In this document: piece after piece, positions 18,549 through 27,195 of the stretch
How positions within the stretch are numbered: position 1 is the stretch's first letter
How the letters are laid out: the number at the start of each line of letters is the position of its first letter
DNA from: Spirochaetes bacterium GWE1_32_154
GTDB taxonomy: Bacteria; Spirochaetota; GWE2-31-10
DNA length: 64,000 bases
Direction: 5' to 3'
Assembly: GCA_001829315.1 (NCBI GenBank)
Contig: MIAY01000034.1
Coordinates: forward strand, 28,845-92,844
Made by a program: the position numbers and the translations under genes
The notes under the pieces: generated by a model
Told to the model about the DNA's origin: nothing
The model's input: the letters and a program-made list of their open reading frames with translations, nothing else
The model's database searches: none

Positions 18549-18606
18549 TTGACAAGGTGTGTAAAATACTTTATAACCGTTAACCATATTGTAGTTTAAG
18601 GTTAAC
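18549..18606 (+). promoter_or_regulatory. Biotin operon promoter with BirA-type operator
   Basis: TTGACA (18549-18554) and TATAAC (18572-18577) are 17 bases apart. Directly downstream is the perfect dyad GTTAACC-N14-GGTTAAC (18579-18585, 18600-18606), the form recognised by BirA, which binds as a biotinyl-AMP-loaded dimer. The operator covers the expected transcription start, and its right half lies against the bioA ribosome site (AAGG). Biotin excess should therefore block the operon. No birA gene is in the window. Confidence 0.85.
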
Positions 18607-18610
18607 ACAA

Positions 18611-19984
18611 ATGAATAAAAAAGAAATTTTAGAAATTGATAAAAAGTATATATGGCATCCGTTTACTCAGCAGAGTGATTATGAGGACTATGATCCGCCG
18701 GTAATTGTCAGAGGAAAAAATCAGTTTTTATATGATGTTAATGGTCATAAATATTATGACACAATAGCATCATGGTGGACTTCAACAATCGGACATTGTA
18801 ATAGTAAAATAAACAAAGGCATTATAAAACAGCTGAAATTATTGGATCATGTCAATTTTTCAGGTTTTACTCATCCTTACGCTGTAGAACTGACCCGTGA
18901 AGTTGTCTCATTAATGCCTCCAGGGTTAAGTCGTGTTTTTTTCTCTGATAATGGTTCAACAGCTGTTGAAGCTGCTTTAAAAATTTCATTTCAGTATTAC
19001 AAAAATAAAGGGATTCAGGGCAAAACAGCATTTGTAAAATTTAAAAATGCCTATCACGGAGATACAATCGGGGCTGTTAGTGTCGGGGGTATTGAGGGGA
19101 TTCATGATGTTTTTAATGAATTGCAATTTAAATCATACATAACCGAGGCGCCTGTTTGTTATCAATGCCGGTATAGAAAATCATCATACACTTTTGATGC
19201 TGAAAATACCGGCTGTTCTTTTGAATGTTTTGCATCGATAGAAAAAACTATTCAGGAAAACCATGAAAAAATTGCTGCAGTTATCATTGAACCTTTATTG
19301 CAGGCAGCCGGCAAAATGAGTGTTTATCCAAAAGAGTATCTTCAGAAGTTACGATGTTTAACTGAAAAATTTAATGTATTATTAATATTTGATGAAGTAG
19401 CAACGGGGTTCGGGCGTGTCGGAACATTTTTTGCAATGGAGAGGGCTTGTGTAACCCCGGATATTATTACAGTCAGTAAAGGATTAACCGGAGGCTATTT
19501 GCCATTAGCATTAACGGTATGTCAGGAGTCATTATATCAGTCATTTCATGGAATGTATAATGAGGGAAAAACATTTTTACATGGTCATAGTTATACTGCA
19601 AATCCAATATGCTGTGCTGCTGCTATTGCAAATCTTAAAGAAATGCGAAGATTGCAATTACCACAATCAAAATGCAGTACTATTGATTATTTTCAGATGA
19701 AAATAAGAGATTTTCAGCAGTATGATTTTATTGGAGATATACGGTACATCGGTTTGGTTGGTGCAGTTGATATTGTTAAATCACGAAAATCCCGCCATAA
19801 ATTTGATGATAAAGAAAGAACCGGATTCAAAATATACAAGGAATCTTTAAAAAATAATATCGTATTACGATCTTTAGGAGATACCGTTTACTGGTTTTTA
19901 CCTTTTTCAATGAGTATCAAAGATATTGATATCATAATGGAGCGGACTTTAAAAAGTATTCGTGCGGTGATATCAGATGAATAG
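18611..19984 (+). CDS. bioA: Adenosylmethionine-8-amino-7-oxononanoate aminotransferase
   Basis: BioA converts KAPA to DAPA with SAM as amino donor and PLP as cofactor. The 457-residue protein shows the N-terminal IWHPFTQ, the YYDTIASWWTSTIGHC active-site stretch, LLIFDEVATGFGR, and the PLP lysine in ITVSKGLTGGYLPL. A Cys-rich insert (CYQCRYRKSS...GCSFEC) near residues 180-205 could bind a metal or form disulfides and is not in the E. coli enzyme. It is the first gene of bioAFGCDB and overlaps bioF by 8 bases. Confidence 0.96.
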   Translation: MNKKEILEIDKKYIWHPFTQQSDYEDYDPPVIVRGKNQFLYDVNGHKYYDTIASWWTSTIGHCNSKINKGIIKQLKLLDHVNFSGFTHPYAVELTREVVSLMPPGLSRVFFSDNGSTAVEAALKISFQYYKNKGIQGKTAFVKFKNAYHGDTIGAVSVGGIEGIHDVFNELQFKSYITEAPVCYQCRYRKSSYTFDAENTGCSFECFASIEKTIQENHEKIAAVIIEPLLQAAGKMSVYPKEYLQKLRCLTEKFNVLLIFDEVATGFGRVGTFFAMERACVTPDIITVSKGLTGGYLPLALTVCQESLYQSFHGMYNEGKTFLHGHSYTANPICCAAAIANLKEMRRLQLPQSKCSTIDYFQMKIRDFQQYDFIGDIRYIGLVGAVDIVKSRKSRHKFDDKERTGFKIYKESLKNNIVLRSLGDTVYWFLPFSMSIKDIDIIMERTLKSIRAVISDE

Positions 19985-21110
19985 TAAATATGAATGTTAT
20001 ATATCGGATGAAATTGAAAAACTTACATCAAAGTCACGATTTAGAACTCTGCAAAAAAATAGTGAATATAGAGTCAATTTGTCATCCAATGATTATTTAT
20101 CAATCGCTAAAAATCAATCATTTATAGAAGAGTTTAATCATACCGTTACAAAAAAAGATTATTATACTTCGTCTTCTTCACGGCTTCTAACCGGTAATTC
20201 ATTATATTATGAACTTGTCGAAGAACAGCTTAATGTTTTATTTGGTAAGCAAAGCCTTGTATTTAATTCAGGGTATCACGCCAATCTTGGTATTATTCCG
20301 GCTGTGGCGGGTAGAAAAGATATTATATTTTCTGACCGTTTAAATCATGCAAGTATTATTGACGGATGTTTATTGTCAGGTGCAACAATAGTCCGTTTCA
20401 GACATTGTGATTATCAGCATTTGGAAGAATTACTGATTGAAAAAAGAGAACACTATAACCATTGTTTTATTATTTCCGAATCGCTTTTTAGTATGGATGG
20501 AGATTGTGCTGATGTTACAAAACTGGTTGAATTGAAAAATAAGTATGATGCAGTTTTGTATATAGATGAAGCTCATTCGTTTGGCGTTTATGGTGAAAGC
20601 GGGGCGGGTATTTGTGCAATGAATAATATGGTGTCTGAAGTTGATATTATTGTTGGTACATTTGGTAAGGCTGCAGGTTCACTTGGAGCATTTGCTATAA
20701 TTTCACCATTAATGAGGGAATTTCTTATTAATAAGGCACGGTCGTTGATTTACTCAACAGCATTACCACCGCTTATACTGAAATGGACATTGTTTATTCT
20801 TGAAAAATTCAGTGATTTAACAGATGTGCGAAATGATTTAATTGATAAAGGTATATTTTTTCGTGATTGTATGATTAAATCGGGGCTTCAAACATCTTCT
20901 GATTCATTTATTATCCCCATACACATTGGTGAAGATCAAAAAACAATAGAGATTTCTGATATTTGTAAGAACGCCGGTTTTTATATACTACCGATACGTC
21001 CACCGACAGTTCCCGAGGGAAAGGCGAGGTTACGGATTTCATTAAACACTTCAGTCAGTTATGATGATTTAGAAAAACTTACTAAACTGATAGCCGGAGC
21101 GATGGTATGA
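19977..21110 (+). CDS. bioF: 8-amino-7-oxononanoate synthase
   Basis: BioF joins pimeloyl-ACP and alanine to form KAPA, using PLP. Motifs are VNLSSNDYLSIA at the N-terminus, SRLLTGNSLYYELVEEQL, the PLP-contacting DEAHSFGVYG, and the Schiff-base lysine in VGTFGKAAGSLGAF. The length of 377 residues is normal. It overlaps bioA by 8 bases and bioG by 4 (ATGA), so the operon is translationally coupled. Confidence 0.96.
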   Translation: MNSKYECYISDEIEKLTSKSRFRTLQKNSEYRVNLSSNDYLSIAKNQSFIEEFNHTVTKKDYYTSSSSRLLTGNSLYYELVEEQLNVLFGKQSLVFNSGYHANLGIIPAVAGRKDIIFSDRLNHASIIDGCLLSGATIVRFRHCDYQHLEELLIEKREHYNHCFIISESLFSMDGDCADVTKLVELKNKYDAVLYIDEAHSFGVYGESGAGICAMNNMVSEVDIIVGTFGKAAGSLGAFAIISPLMREFLINKARSLIYSTALPPLILKWTLFILEKFSDLTDVRNDLIDKGIFFRDCMIKSGLQTSSDSFIIPIHIGEDQKTIEISDICKNAGFYILPIRPPTVPEGKARLRISLNTSVSYDDLEKLTKLIAGAMV

Positions 21111-21775
21111 AAATAAAACACATATGTGCAGGTGGACAAAAAGACAGTCTTCTCATATTTTTTTGCGGTTTTGCTTTGCATCCTGATTCGTTTACCTTTT
21201 TAAAAACCGGGAAATCAGATGTCCTTTTTATATATCACTATCAGTCTGTTCACTATGAAAAAATTGAAGAAATAGCAGCAGATTATAATGAATTAAAAGT
21301 AACAGGATATTCATTCGGATGTTTTATCGCAGCACATTTTATTGAAACAGCTTCAAATCTGATACGGAACAGGATAAAAAAATATACAATTATTAATGGC
21401 ACATATGTGCCTCTATCAAAACAATATGGAATACCGGAAAAAATATTTGAGTTAACAGTCAAAAACATTGAATCAAATGGAATCCGTGGCTTTTTTACAA
21501 ATATTTTTGATAATGAAAATGATAAAAATCGATTTCTACAAACAGCAGAGCAACCATATAGAACATATTGTGAAGAATTAGTATTTTTTAAACACCTTTT
21601 TCAGACGATTCAATTAAAAAATGTTGTACCTGACATTGCAATAATCAGCACTAATGATCGAATATTCAGTATGAAAAATCAGCTATCCTACTGGTCTTTT
21701 CAAAATGTAAAAATACAACACGTGGATACCGGACATTTTCCTTTTTATAGTTTTCAATCCTGGGACGAATTATGA
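21107..21775 (+). CDS. bioG: Pimeloyl-ACP methyl ester esterase BioG
   Basis: The 222-residue protein is an alpha/beta hydrolase of the DUF452/BioG family, with the nucleophile elbow VTGYSFGCFIA (Ser in G-Y-S-F-G), a probable oxyanion region LIFFCGFALHPDSF, a C-terminal Asp (ISTNDRIFS) and His (DTGHFPF). It removes the methyl group that BioC puts on the growing chain, releasing pimeloyl-ACP; BioG replaces the BioH of E. coli. It overlaps bioF and bioC by 4 bases each, and the order bioF-bioG-bioC fits this role. Confidence 0.88.
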   Translation: MKIKHICAGGQKDSLLIFFCGFALHPDSFTFLKTGKSDVLFIYHYQSVHYEKIEEIAADYNELKVTGYSFGCFIAAHFIETASNLIRNRIKKYTIINGTYVPLSKQYGIPEKIFELTVKNIESNGIRGFFTNIFDNENDKNRFLQTAEQPYRTYCEELVFFKHLFQTIQLKNVVPDIAIISTNDRIFSMKNQLSYWSFQNVKIQHVDTGHFPFYSFQSWDEL

Positions 21776-22518
21776 ATAAAACATTAATCTCCAGTCGTTT
21801 TAATAAATCGTTCATCACCTATGATAAACAGGCTGTAATTCAGTTCAAAACTGCACAGAAAATGATTTTTGAACTTAAAAAACAAAACAGAGAGTTTGCA
21901 ACAATATTCGAAATCGGTGCAGGAACCGGAATACTGACAGGCTTAATTTATAATGAATTGAAACCGGAATATTTGTATGTCAATGATATATGTGAAAACT
22001 CAAAAGTTGTCATTGAAAGCCGGTTTGCTGTAACAAAGTTTATTCAGGGTGATATTGAATCAGCTGAAGTCCCCGGGCAATGCAGTTTAATTATTTCAAA
22101 TGCAGTTTTTCAATGGCTTGATGATTTGCCAAAGTTATTTGAAAAATTATCAAATTCATTAACTAATGACGGGATATTCGCATTTTCAACTTTTGGAGTA
22201 CGCAATTATAATGAAGTCAGATACTTTGGATATGGTTTAGATAGTTATATTGAAATAGCCGTAATGACTGAATATTTACAACCTTTTTTTGATGTCATTT
22301 CAATTTCCGAGTCAATTGAAACAATGTGGTTTAATTCATCAGGTGATGTTTTTAAACATATAAGTGCAACCGGAGTTAATGGAATTTCTCAACCAGTTTC
22401 TTTCGCTGCAATGAAGGCAATGCTTAAAGAGTATGAAAAGAAATTCAGTCTGAATGAAAAAATACCGCTAACATATCATCCCCAGATTTTTATTGTAAGG
22501 AAGAAAAAATGCCCGTAA
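21772..22518 (+). CDS. bioC: Malonyl-ACP O-methyltransferase
   Basis: BioC methylates malonyl-ACP with SAM, disguising it as a fatty-acid primer for pimelate assembly. The SAM-binding motif I reads IFEIGAGTGILTGLI, followed by the acidic VNDIC and motif SLIISNAVFQWLDDLPK, which is highly characteristic of BioC. The length is 248 residues. It overlaps bioG by 4 bases and bioD by 10. Confidence 0.93.
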   Translation: MNKTLISSRFNKSFITYDKQAVIQFKTAQKMIFELKKQNREFATIFEIGAGTGILTGLIYNELKPEYLYVNDICENSKVVIESRFAVTKFIQGDIESAEVPGQCSLIISNAVFQWLDDLPKLFEKLSNSLTNDGIFAFSTFGVRNYNEVRYFGYGLDSYIEIAVMTEYLQPFFDVISISESIETMWFNSSGDVFKHISATGVNGISQPVSFAAMKAMLKEYEKKFSLNEKIPLTYHPQIFIVRKKKCP

Positions 22519-23141
22519 TTTTTATAACAGGAATTGATACCGGAATTGGTAAAACTATACAAACAGGACTTCTTGCAAAAAAATTATCAGATTCAGGTAA
22601 AACGGTAATTACGATAAAACCGGTACAAACCGGATGCAGGGGAATTGCAGAAGATATTATTATTCACAGAAAAATTATGGGTATTGTTTTAACAGATGAT
22701 GATAATCGTGGTGAAACTGCCCCGTATGTTTTTGAATATCCGGCCTCCTCTCATCTATCATCACAATTAGCAGGGGTTACAATTGATATTGATGTGATTG
22801 ACGCAACAATTGAAAAGTTTTTACAGAAGTATGAATATGTATTAGTCGAAGGAAGCGGGGGGATTACATCACCGATCAATAATGATATTAATTGGGGCGA
22901 TTTTATTCGAATGAGAGGGTATGATACTATTCTTGTGAGCGGATTTCGTCTTGGCAGTATAAATCACACCGTTTTATCAATTGAATATTGCATCAGTAAC
23001 AGTATTAATATAATAGAAGTAATTTTAAATAATTACCCGGAACAGGATGGTATTATCGCAGAATCAACATCCAGATATTTACAGGAAAGGTATAAAACAA
23101 TTAAATTCCGGGTCGGAGAATACTATAAAAATAAGGAGTAA
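22509..23141 (+). CDS. bioD: Dethiobiotin synthetase
   Basis: BioD closes the ureido ring of dethiobiotin from DAPA, CO2 and ATP. The P-loop is ITGIDTGIGKT at the N-terminus, followed by the catalytic KPVQTGC and the later VEGSGGITSPIN that binds the substrate. The length of 210 residues is normal. Its start lies within the end of bioC and bioB begins 2 bases after its stop. Confidence 0.95.
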   Translation: MPVIFITGIDTGIGKTIQTGLLAKKLSDSGKTVITIKPVQTGCRGIAEDIIIHRKIMGIVLTDDDNRGETAPYVFEYPASSHLSSQLAGVTIDIDVIDATIEKFLQKYEYVLVEGSGGITSPINNDINWGDFIRMRGYDTILVSGFRLGSINHTVLSIEYCISNSINIIEVILNNYPEQDGIIAESTSRYLQERYKTIKFRVGEYYKNKE

Positions 23142-23143
23142 CA

Positions 23144-24124
23144 ATGAATAACCGGTATGAGAATCTAATTGAAAAAAGTTTGCATGGAGGAGAAATTATC
23201 AGAGATGACATTCAATGGATAATGGAATCAGAAGATGTTGAACTTCTTCCTTTATTATATGCTGCATTTAAAGTCCGTGAAAAGTATTTTGGAAAGAATG
23301 TGAAAATCCATATTTTGAATAATGTAAAAAGTGGTAATTGTTCAGAAAATTGTCATTATTGTGCTCAGTCACATGAGGCTGATAATGAAATAGAAAAATA
23401 TCCTGTGAAAACGAGGGAAGAAATTATACAGGGGGCTTGCGATGCGACTAATGGCGGGGCGTTTCGATATTGTATGGTTTTTTCAGGCAGCCGTCAGAGT
23501 CCTGCGAATATCGATTTTATTTGTGATGTTGTTAGTGAAATTAAAGAAAAATATTCAATTGAAACCTGTGTTTCTGCCGGATTTATTGAAGAGGGCGATA
23601 TTATCAGGTTGAAACAGGCAGGCGTTGACAGGTATAACCATAATCTCAATACCAGTGAATTTCATTATGGGCAGATATGTACAAGTCATTCCTATAAGGA
23701 CAGGTATAATACAATTGTTATGGCACACAAATACGGACTTGATATCTGCAGCGGAATAATTGCCGGAATGGGTGAGTCATTAGACGATATATTTTCTATT
23801 ATAAGGGATTTAAAGGCGGTGAAAGTTAAGTCAGTTCCTGTTAACTTTTTTATACCAATTGAGGGACATCGGATTTCACAGTATCAGACATTAACACCTG
23901 AATATTGTCTTAAACTTTTGTCTGTTTTCAGATTTGCATTACCGGATGTAGAAATCAGATGTGCAGGCGGGCGGGAATATCATTTACGTTCTATGCAGGC
24001 ATTATCATTGTATCCGGCAAATTCAATTTTTGCACAGGGGTATTTGACAACCGGCGGGGATGGTATTGATGAAGCAAAACGAATGGTAACTGACGCAGGT
24101 TTTACAGTCGAACTATCAGATTGA
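23144..24124 (+). CDS. bioB: Biotin synthase
   Basis: BioB inserts sulfur into dethiobiotin by radical SAM chemistry. The 4Fe-4S-binding motif CSENCHYC is near residue 65, with the 2Fe-2S ligands expected in CMVFSG and CVSAGF, and the Arg in IRCAGGRE. YNHNLNTSEFHY is the substrate-site signature. The length is 326 residues. It is the last gene of the bio operon; no strong terminator hairpin is visible after it. Confidence 0.97.
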   Translation: MNNRYENLIEKSLHGGEIIRDDIQWIMESEDVELLPLLYAAFKVREKYFGKNVKIHILNNVKSGNCSENCHYCAQSHEADNEIEKYPVKTREEIIQGACDATNGGAFRYCMVFSGSRQSPANIDFICDVVSEIKEKYSIETCVSAGFIEEGDIIRLKQAGVDRYNHNLNTSEFHYGQICTSHSYKDRYNTIVMAHKYGLDICSGIIAGMGESLDDIFSIIRDLKAVKVKSVPVNFFIPIEGHRISQYQTLTPEYCLKLLSVFRFALPDVEIRCAGGREYHLRSMQALSLYPANSIFAQGYLTTGGDGIDEAKRMVTDAGFTVELSD

Positions 24125-24173
24125 TAATCAGGCCGCTTTTTTCGCTATAAATGTTAAAAAATGTATATTATAC

Positions 24174-24203
24174 TTGATAACTTCCTGTTATCTCTGGTAT
24201 AGT
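24174..24203 (+). promoter_or_regulatory. Candidate promoter of the SIMPL gene
   Basis: TTGATA (24174-24179) and TATAGT (24198-24203) are 18 bases apart, 40 bases before the gene start at 24243. A nearby stretch TTAAAAAATGTATATTATACT (24154-24174) is almost repeated at 57881-57901, upstream of the beta-solenoid lipoprotein. Confidence 0.4.
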
Positions 24204-24242
24204 CTTAATTCATACTATTTTAATTACATATAGAGGTAGCAT

Positions 24243-24944
24243 ATGAATTTACAAAAATTGATTGCATTATTTATTGTGAGTTGTTTTACGCTAAACGCAC
24301 AGGTGATTGATGAAAAACCGTCAATTACATTTAATGTTGTTGTGGAAAAAGAAATTGAAGCAAGTGTATTGATTCTCAATTTGAAAATAGAAAAGAAAGA
24401 TAAGGATTTTAAGAATGGTTCAGCCGAGGTTTCAAAAGCGATTACGAAACTTACCCAGGCGTTATTAAAAGCAGGATTAAAGGAAAATGAAATTATAACT
24501 GATAAGTTTAATCTTATTCCCGATACAACCTGGTGGAATAGTAAAGAATACACTGTTAAAACGATTATTAAAGCAAAAATTACGAATAAAGAGCTTATTT
24601 ATCCGGTTTTTACTGTTGCCGGTTCTATTGACCCGCTTGTTTCAATTGAAGGATTTGATTATGATTATGGTAATCTTGACACGGTTAAAAATGATTTGAT
24701 ACAAGTTGCCGGTGAGAAAGCACAATTATATAGATTGTCGTATGAGAAGAGTTTTGGTGTTAAACTTTCCGTTTTTAGTGTTTCGGTTAATGATGAATTG
24801 AATGAAGCTCAAAATGTGTACAAAAATTATAGCCTGGCAAATGTTAGAATGGATTCAAGCATGAATGATGCCCCGCACATTGCTCAACTTCCGGTAAAAA
24901 AAATGAGAATGTCGTTTTTTATGCGATATTTGATTGGGAAATAA
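24243..24944 (+). CDS. Exported SIMPL-domain (DUF541) protein
   Basis: A signal peptide (LIALFIVSCFTLNAQ) leads into one SIMPL/DUF541 domain of about 200 residues. Typical family features are the early VVVEKEIEASVLILNLKIEK strand pair, the 'GLKENEIITDKF' segment and a late 'A..KAQLYRLSYEKSFGVKL' region. The domain forms periplasmic oligomers in other bacteria and has no agreed function. It precedes yjdM by 25 bases and may be co-transcribed. Confidence 0.85.
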   Translation: MNLQKLIALFIVSCFTLNAQVIDEKPSITFNVVVEKEIEASVLILNLKIEKKDKDFKNGSAEVSKAITKLTQALLKAGLKENEIITDKFNLIPDTTWWNSKEYTVKTIIKAKITNKELIYPVFTVAGSIDPLVSIEGFDYDYGNLDTVKNDLIQVAGEKAQLYRLSYEKSFGVKLSVFSVSVNDELNEAQNVYKNYSLANVRMDSSMNDAPHIAQLPVKKMRMSFFMRYLIGK

Positions 24945-24969
24945 TAAATTATAAATAAAGAAGGTTACT

Positions 24970-25326
24970 ATGGGTAATATCAACAAATGTCCGGAATGTA
25001 ATTGTGAAAACACCTATCAGGATGTAAATCTATGGGTTTGCCCAGAGTGTTTTCATGAGTTTGATCCGTCTTTGTCTGTAAAAGCGGATGATGATGAAAC
25101 TCAGGACGCTCCAGTTCTTGATTCAAATGGAAATGTTCTGAATGACGGAGATTCTGTTTCGGTTATCAAAGATTTGAAAGTTAAAGGCTCTTTATCAGGG
25201 ATAAAAGCCGGAACAAAAGTTAAAAACATACACTTAGTTGACAGTAAAGACGGTCATAATATTTCATGTAAAATCGATGGTTTTGGTGCGATGTATTTGA
25301 AGTCGGAATTTGTTAAAAAAGCATAA
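24970..25326 (+). CDS. yjdM: Zinc-ribbon protein YjdM (PhnA-like)
   Basis: This small protein of 118 residues has an N-terminal zinc ribbon ([11 protein letters not shown] ... [10 protein letters not shown]) and a C-terminal SH3-like domain ([39 protein letters not shown]). This is the YjdM family formerly called PhnA; despite the old name it is not the phosphonoacetate hydrolase, and its role is unknown. A GGTTAC ribosome site is weak. It ends just before a bidirectional terminator. Confidence 0.93.
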   Translation: MGNINKCPECNCENTYQDVNLWVCPECFHEFDPSLSVKADDDETQDAPVLDSNGNVLNDGDSVSVIKDLKVKGSLSGIKAGTKVKNIHLVDSKDGHNISCKIDGFGAMYLKSEFVKKA

Positions 25327-25332
25327 TTAGAA

Positions 25333-25360
25333 AAACACCGGGCTTATAAACCCGGTGTTT
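25333..25360. terminator. Bidirectional terminator between yjdM and the esterase gene
   Basis: A 10-bp perfect stem AAACACCGGG/CCCGGTGTTT with an 8-base loop lies between two convergent genes, with A-rich sequence on one side and T-rich on the other, so it can serve both strands. Confidence 0.85.
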
Positions 25361-25373
25361 GAATATTTTAAAA

Positions 25374-26210
25374 CTACCTGAGAGTCAACGACTGGTTAAA
25401 AAGCCAGTCAAATAAAGCCTCGTCTTTATAGCATGGACCGGGGTCATGCCCGACACCCTGATATTCACTATATTTGACAATATCAACGCCGTCTTTACGA
25501 AGCGTTTTTGTTTCGCGGGAAAAACCGGTACTATTGTCTGTTGTAATAGTTTCAATTGCACCTGAGTTTGTCGTATGATTTTTTAGTTTTGTATATGTTT
25601 CTCGAGCAACATCAACTCGCACCTGGGTATCATTAAGACCAATATGATACCAGATGGACGTTTTTGATACGGCCTGGTCTGCTAATGTTGACTCACTTTG
25701 GCCGGCAACGCGAATAATTGCTGCAAAAAGTTTTTCTTTTGACAGCATCCCCCGAACAACTTTGAAACTGCCTGAACCACCCATGGAAAAATCGGTAAGA
25801 TAGATGCGGTTTGTATCAATACGATAGTTTGATTTAACTGCATTGTCTATTAGTTCAGCAAGAAAAGCACCATCAGTTTCAGACGATTTATTATTGAAAT
25901 CAAGAAAAAATGCAGGATATTTTTTACCGGCTTTCTGACTGACTGTCGTACCTTCGCCCCAGCTTCCGACTACCACAAGCGGGTAATTGCGGGTTGCATT
26001 TGTTGTTCGTGCATAGCCCCAGGGGGTTGTCAGAGTTATTTCCTGTATAGTTTCAGTTACCGGTGCATCAGTTTCAGTAAAGGTTTCCGCCGGGTTAAAG
26101 AGAGTTTTAGCATTTGCTGGTGTTTCATTGCTTATTTGTTCGGTACATGATGAGAGAGACAATGTGATAAGAACAAGTGCGGTTTGTAAAAATTTAAGTG
26201 TATTTTTCAT
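25374..26210 (-). CDS. Lipoprotein esterase of the alpha/beta-hydrolase fold
   Basis: A lipobox signal peptide (LITLSLSSC) precedes a hydrolase domain similar to PHB-depolymerase-like/feruloyl esterases. The nucleophile elbow is LTDFSMGGSGSF, the Asp is in WYHIGLNDTQV, and the His in YQGVGHDPG. It should be anchored in a membrane and hydrolyse an extracytoplasmic ester; the substrate is unknown. The gene starts 27 bases after the TolB-like protein gene and is probably the last gene of the sigma-factor operon, ended by the terminator at 25333. Confidence 0.78.
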   Translation of the reverse strand: MKNTLKFLQTALVLITLSLSSCTEQISNETPANAKTLFNPAETFTETDAPVTETIQEITLTTPWGYARTTNATRNYPLVVVGSWGEGTTVSQKAGKKYPAFFLDFNNKSSETDGAFLAELIDNAVKSNYRIDTNRIYLTDFSMGGSGSFKVVRGMLSKEKLFAAIIRVAGQSESTLADQAVSKTSIWYHIGLNDTQVRVDVARETYTKLKNHTTNSGAIETITTDNSTGFSRETKTLRKDGVDIVKYSEYQGVGHDPGPCYKDEALFDWLFNQSLTLR

Positions 26211-26237
26211 AGGTGTCCTTTTTTTTCATAAATATTT

Positions 26238-27185
26238 TTATAATACTCTAATTTCAAAAGAAAAGTTAACTTTTCTTCTATAATTCAAAGCAATATCATT
26301 TCGAGTGATATGTTTTTTATAATAAATAATACTATCAATAATCGACACTGTCCATAGAATAAGTGAAACTGAAATGCCGCCTGTTAATAATCCGTAAAAG
26401 ATATAATCCATTCCATTATAAATATTCTGCTGTATTATTTCTGCTTCAGCCTGATCTGTTGAATTACTTCGGCGATATTCCTCTGCTTTAACCAGATAGT
26501 AATTATAATAGTACATAGTTGAAGCAATCGGAGCGCTTATCATAGTCAGCGTTGCAATAGAAAAAAATGCTATGTAAACAGACGATTTTACGTATTGTTT
26601 TGTATAAATAGCAATTCCTGATGGGGCAAAACAAAGGGGAAATAAGTTTTTATCAATTGCGGTTAATTTTTCCGGTTTTGTATATTCTTCTTTCGGAACT
26701 TCCTGGTATGAGCTGATACCTGTTTCAATTTTTTTGTCAGTGCATACTTCTATTATTTGTATGGCAATTTTTTCGATAGTGTTAAATGAGAGAATACCTC
26801 CGGCTCCTGACATCATTTCGTTGTGAATAACAGTTCCTTTTTGCACATCAGTGATATAAAAACGTATAAAGATTTCATCATTCTCAACGTAATATTCACC
26901 GGAAATAATTTTTTCAATGCCGAAAGTGGCAGCGGTAATTATGCTTTGATTTACCGCTTGTTTATTATTTATACAATATTCTTTGTATGCGGTGTCAATA
27001 CTATAACCGTTTGAAAATGTAAGATACCCTGTGAGAGAATTCTGAATTAACTCATCATAAAAATTGTATTCCTCTGAACTTTTGTTTTCAAATGGAAAAA
27101 GTGCGATTTTTTTCTCTGAATAGATTGAAACGGGAAAAATGAAAAAGAAAAATGTAATTACTGATAACCGGAGTAACATTTTCAT
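26238..27185 (-). CDS. TolB-like N-domain protein with C-terminal membrane helices
   Basis: A signal sequence is followed by KKIALFPFENKSSEEYNFYD, the opening strand pattern of TolB/CsgG-like amino-terminal domains that sense or assemble at the envelope. The domain continues to about residue 155, then a linker and four or so hydrophobic segments (residues 195-300). The track start is a TTG at 27203 inside the upstream gene; the ATG at 27185 behind GGA is preferred. It is in one operon with the FecR/propeller gene, whose stop lies 10 bases upstream. Function is not known. Confidence 0.65.
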   Translation of the reverse strand: MKMLLRLSVITFFFFIFPVSIYSEKKIALFPFENKSSEEYNFYDELIQNSLTGYLTFSNGYSIDTAYKEYCINNKQAVNQSIITAATFGIEKIISGEYYVENDEIFIRFYITDVQKGTVIHNEMMSGAGGILSFNTIEKIAIQIIEVCTDKKIETGISSYQEVPKEEYTKPEKLTAIDKNLFPLCFAPSGIAIYTKQYVKSSVYIAFFSIATLTMISAPIASTMYYYNYYLVKAEEYRRSNSTDQAEAEIIQQNIYNGMDYIFYGLLTGGISVSLILWTVSIIDSIIYYKKHITRNDIALNYRRKVNFSFEIRVL

Positions 27186-27195
27186 TAGGTGTCCA

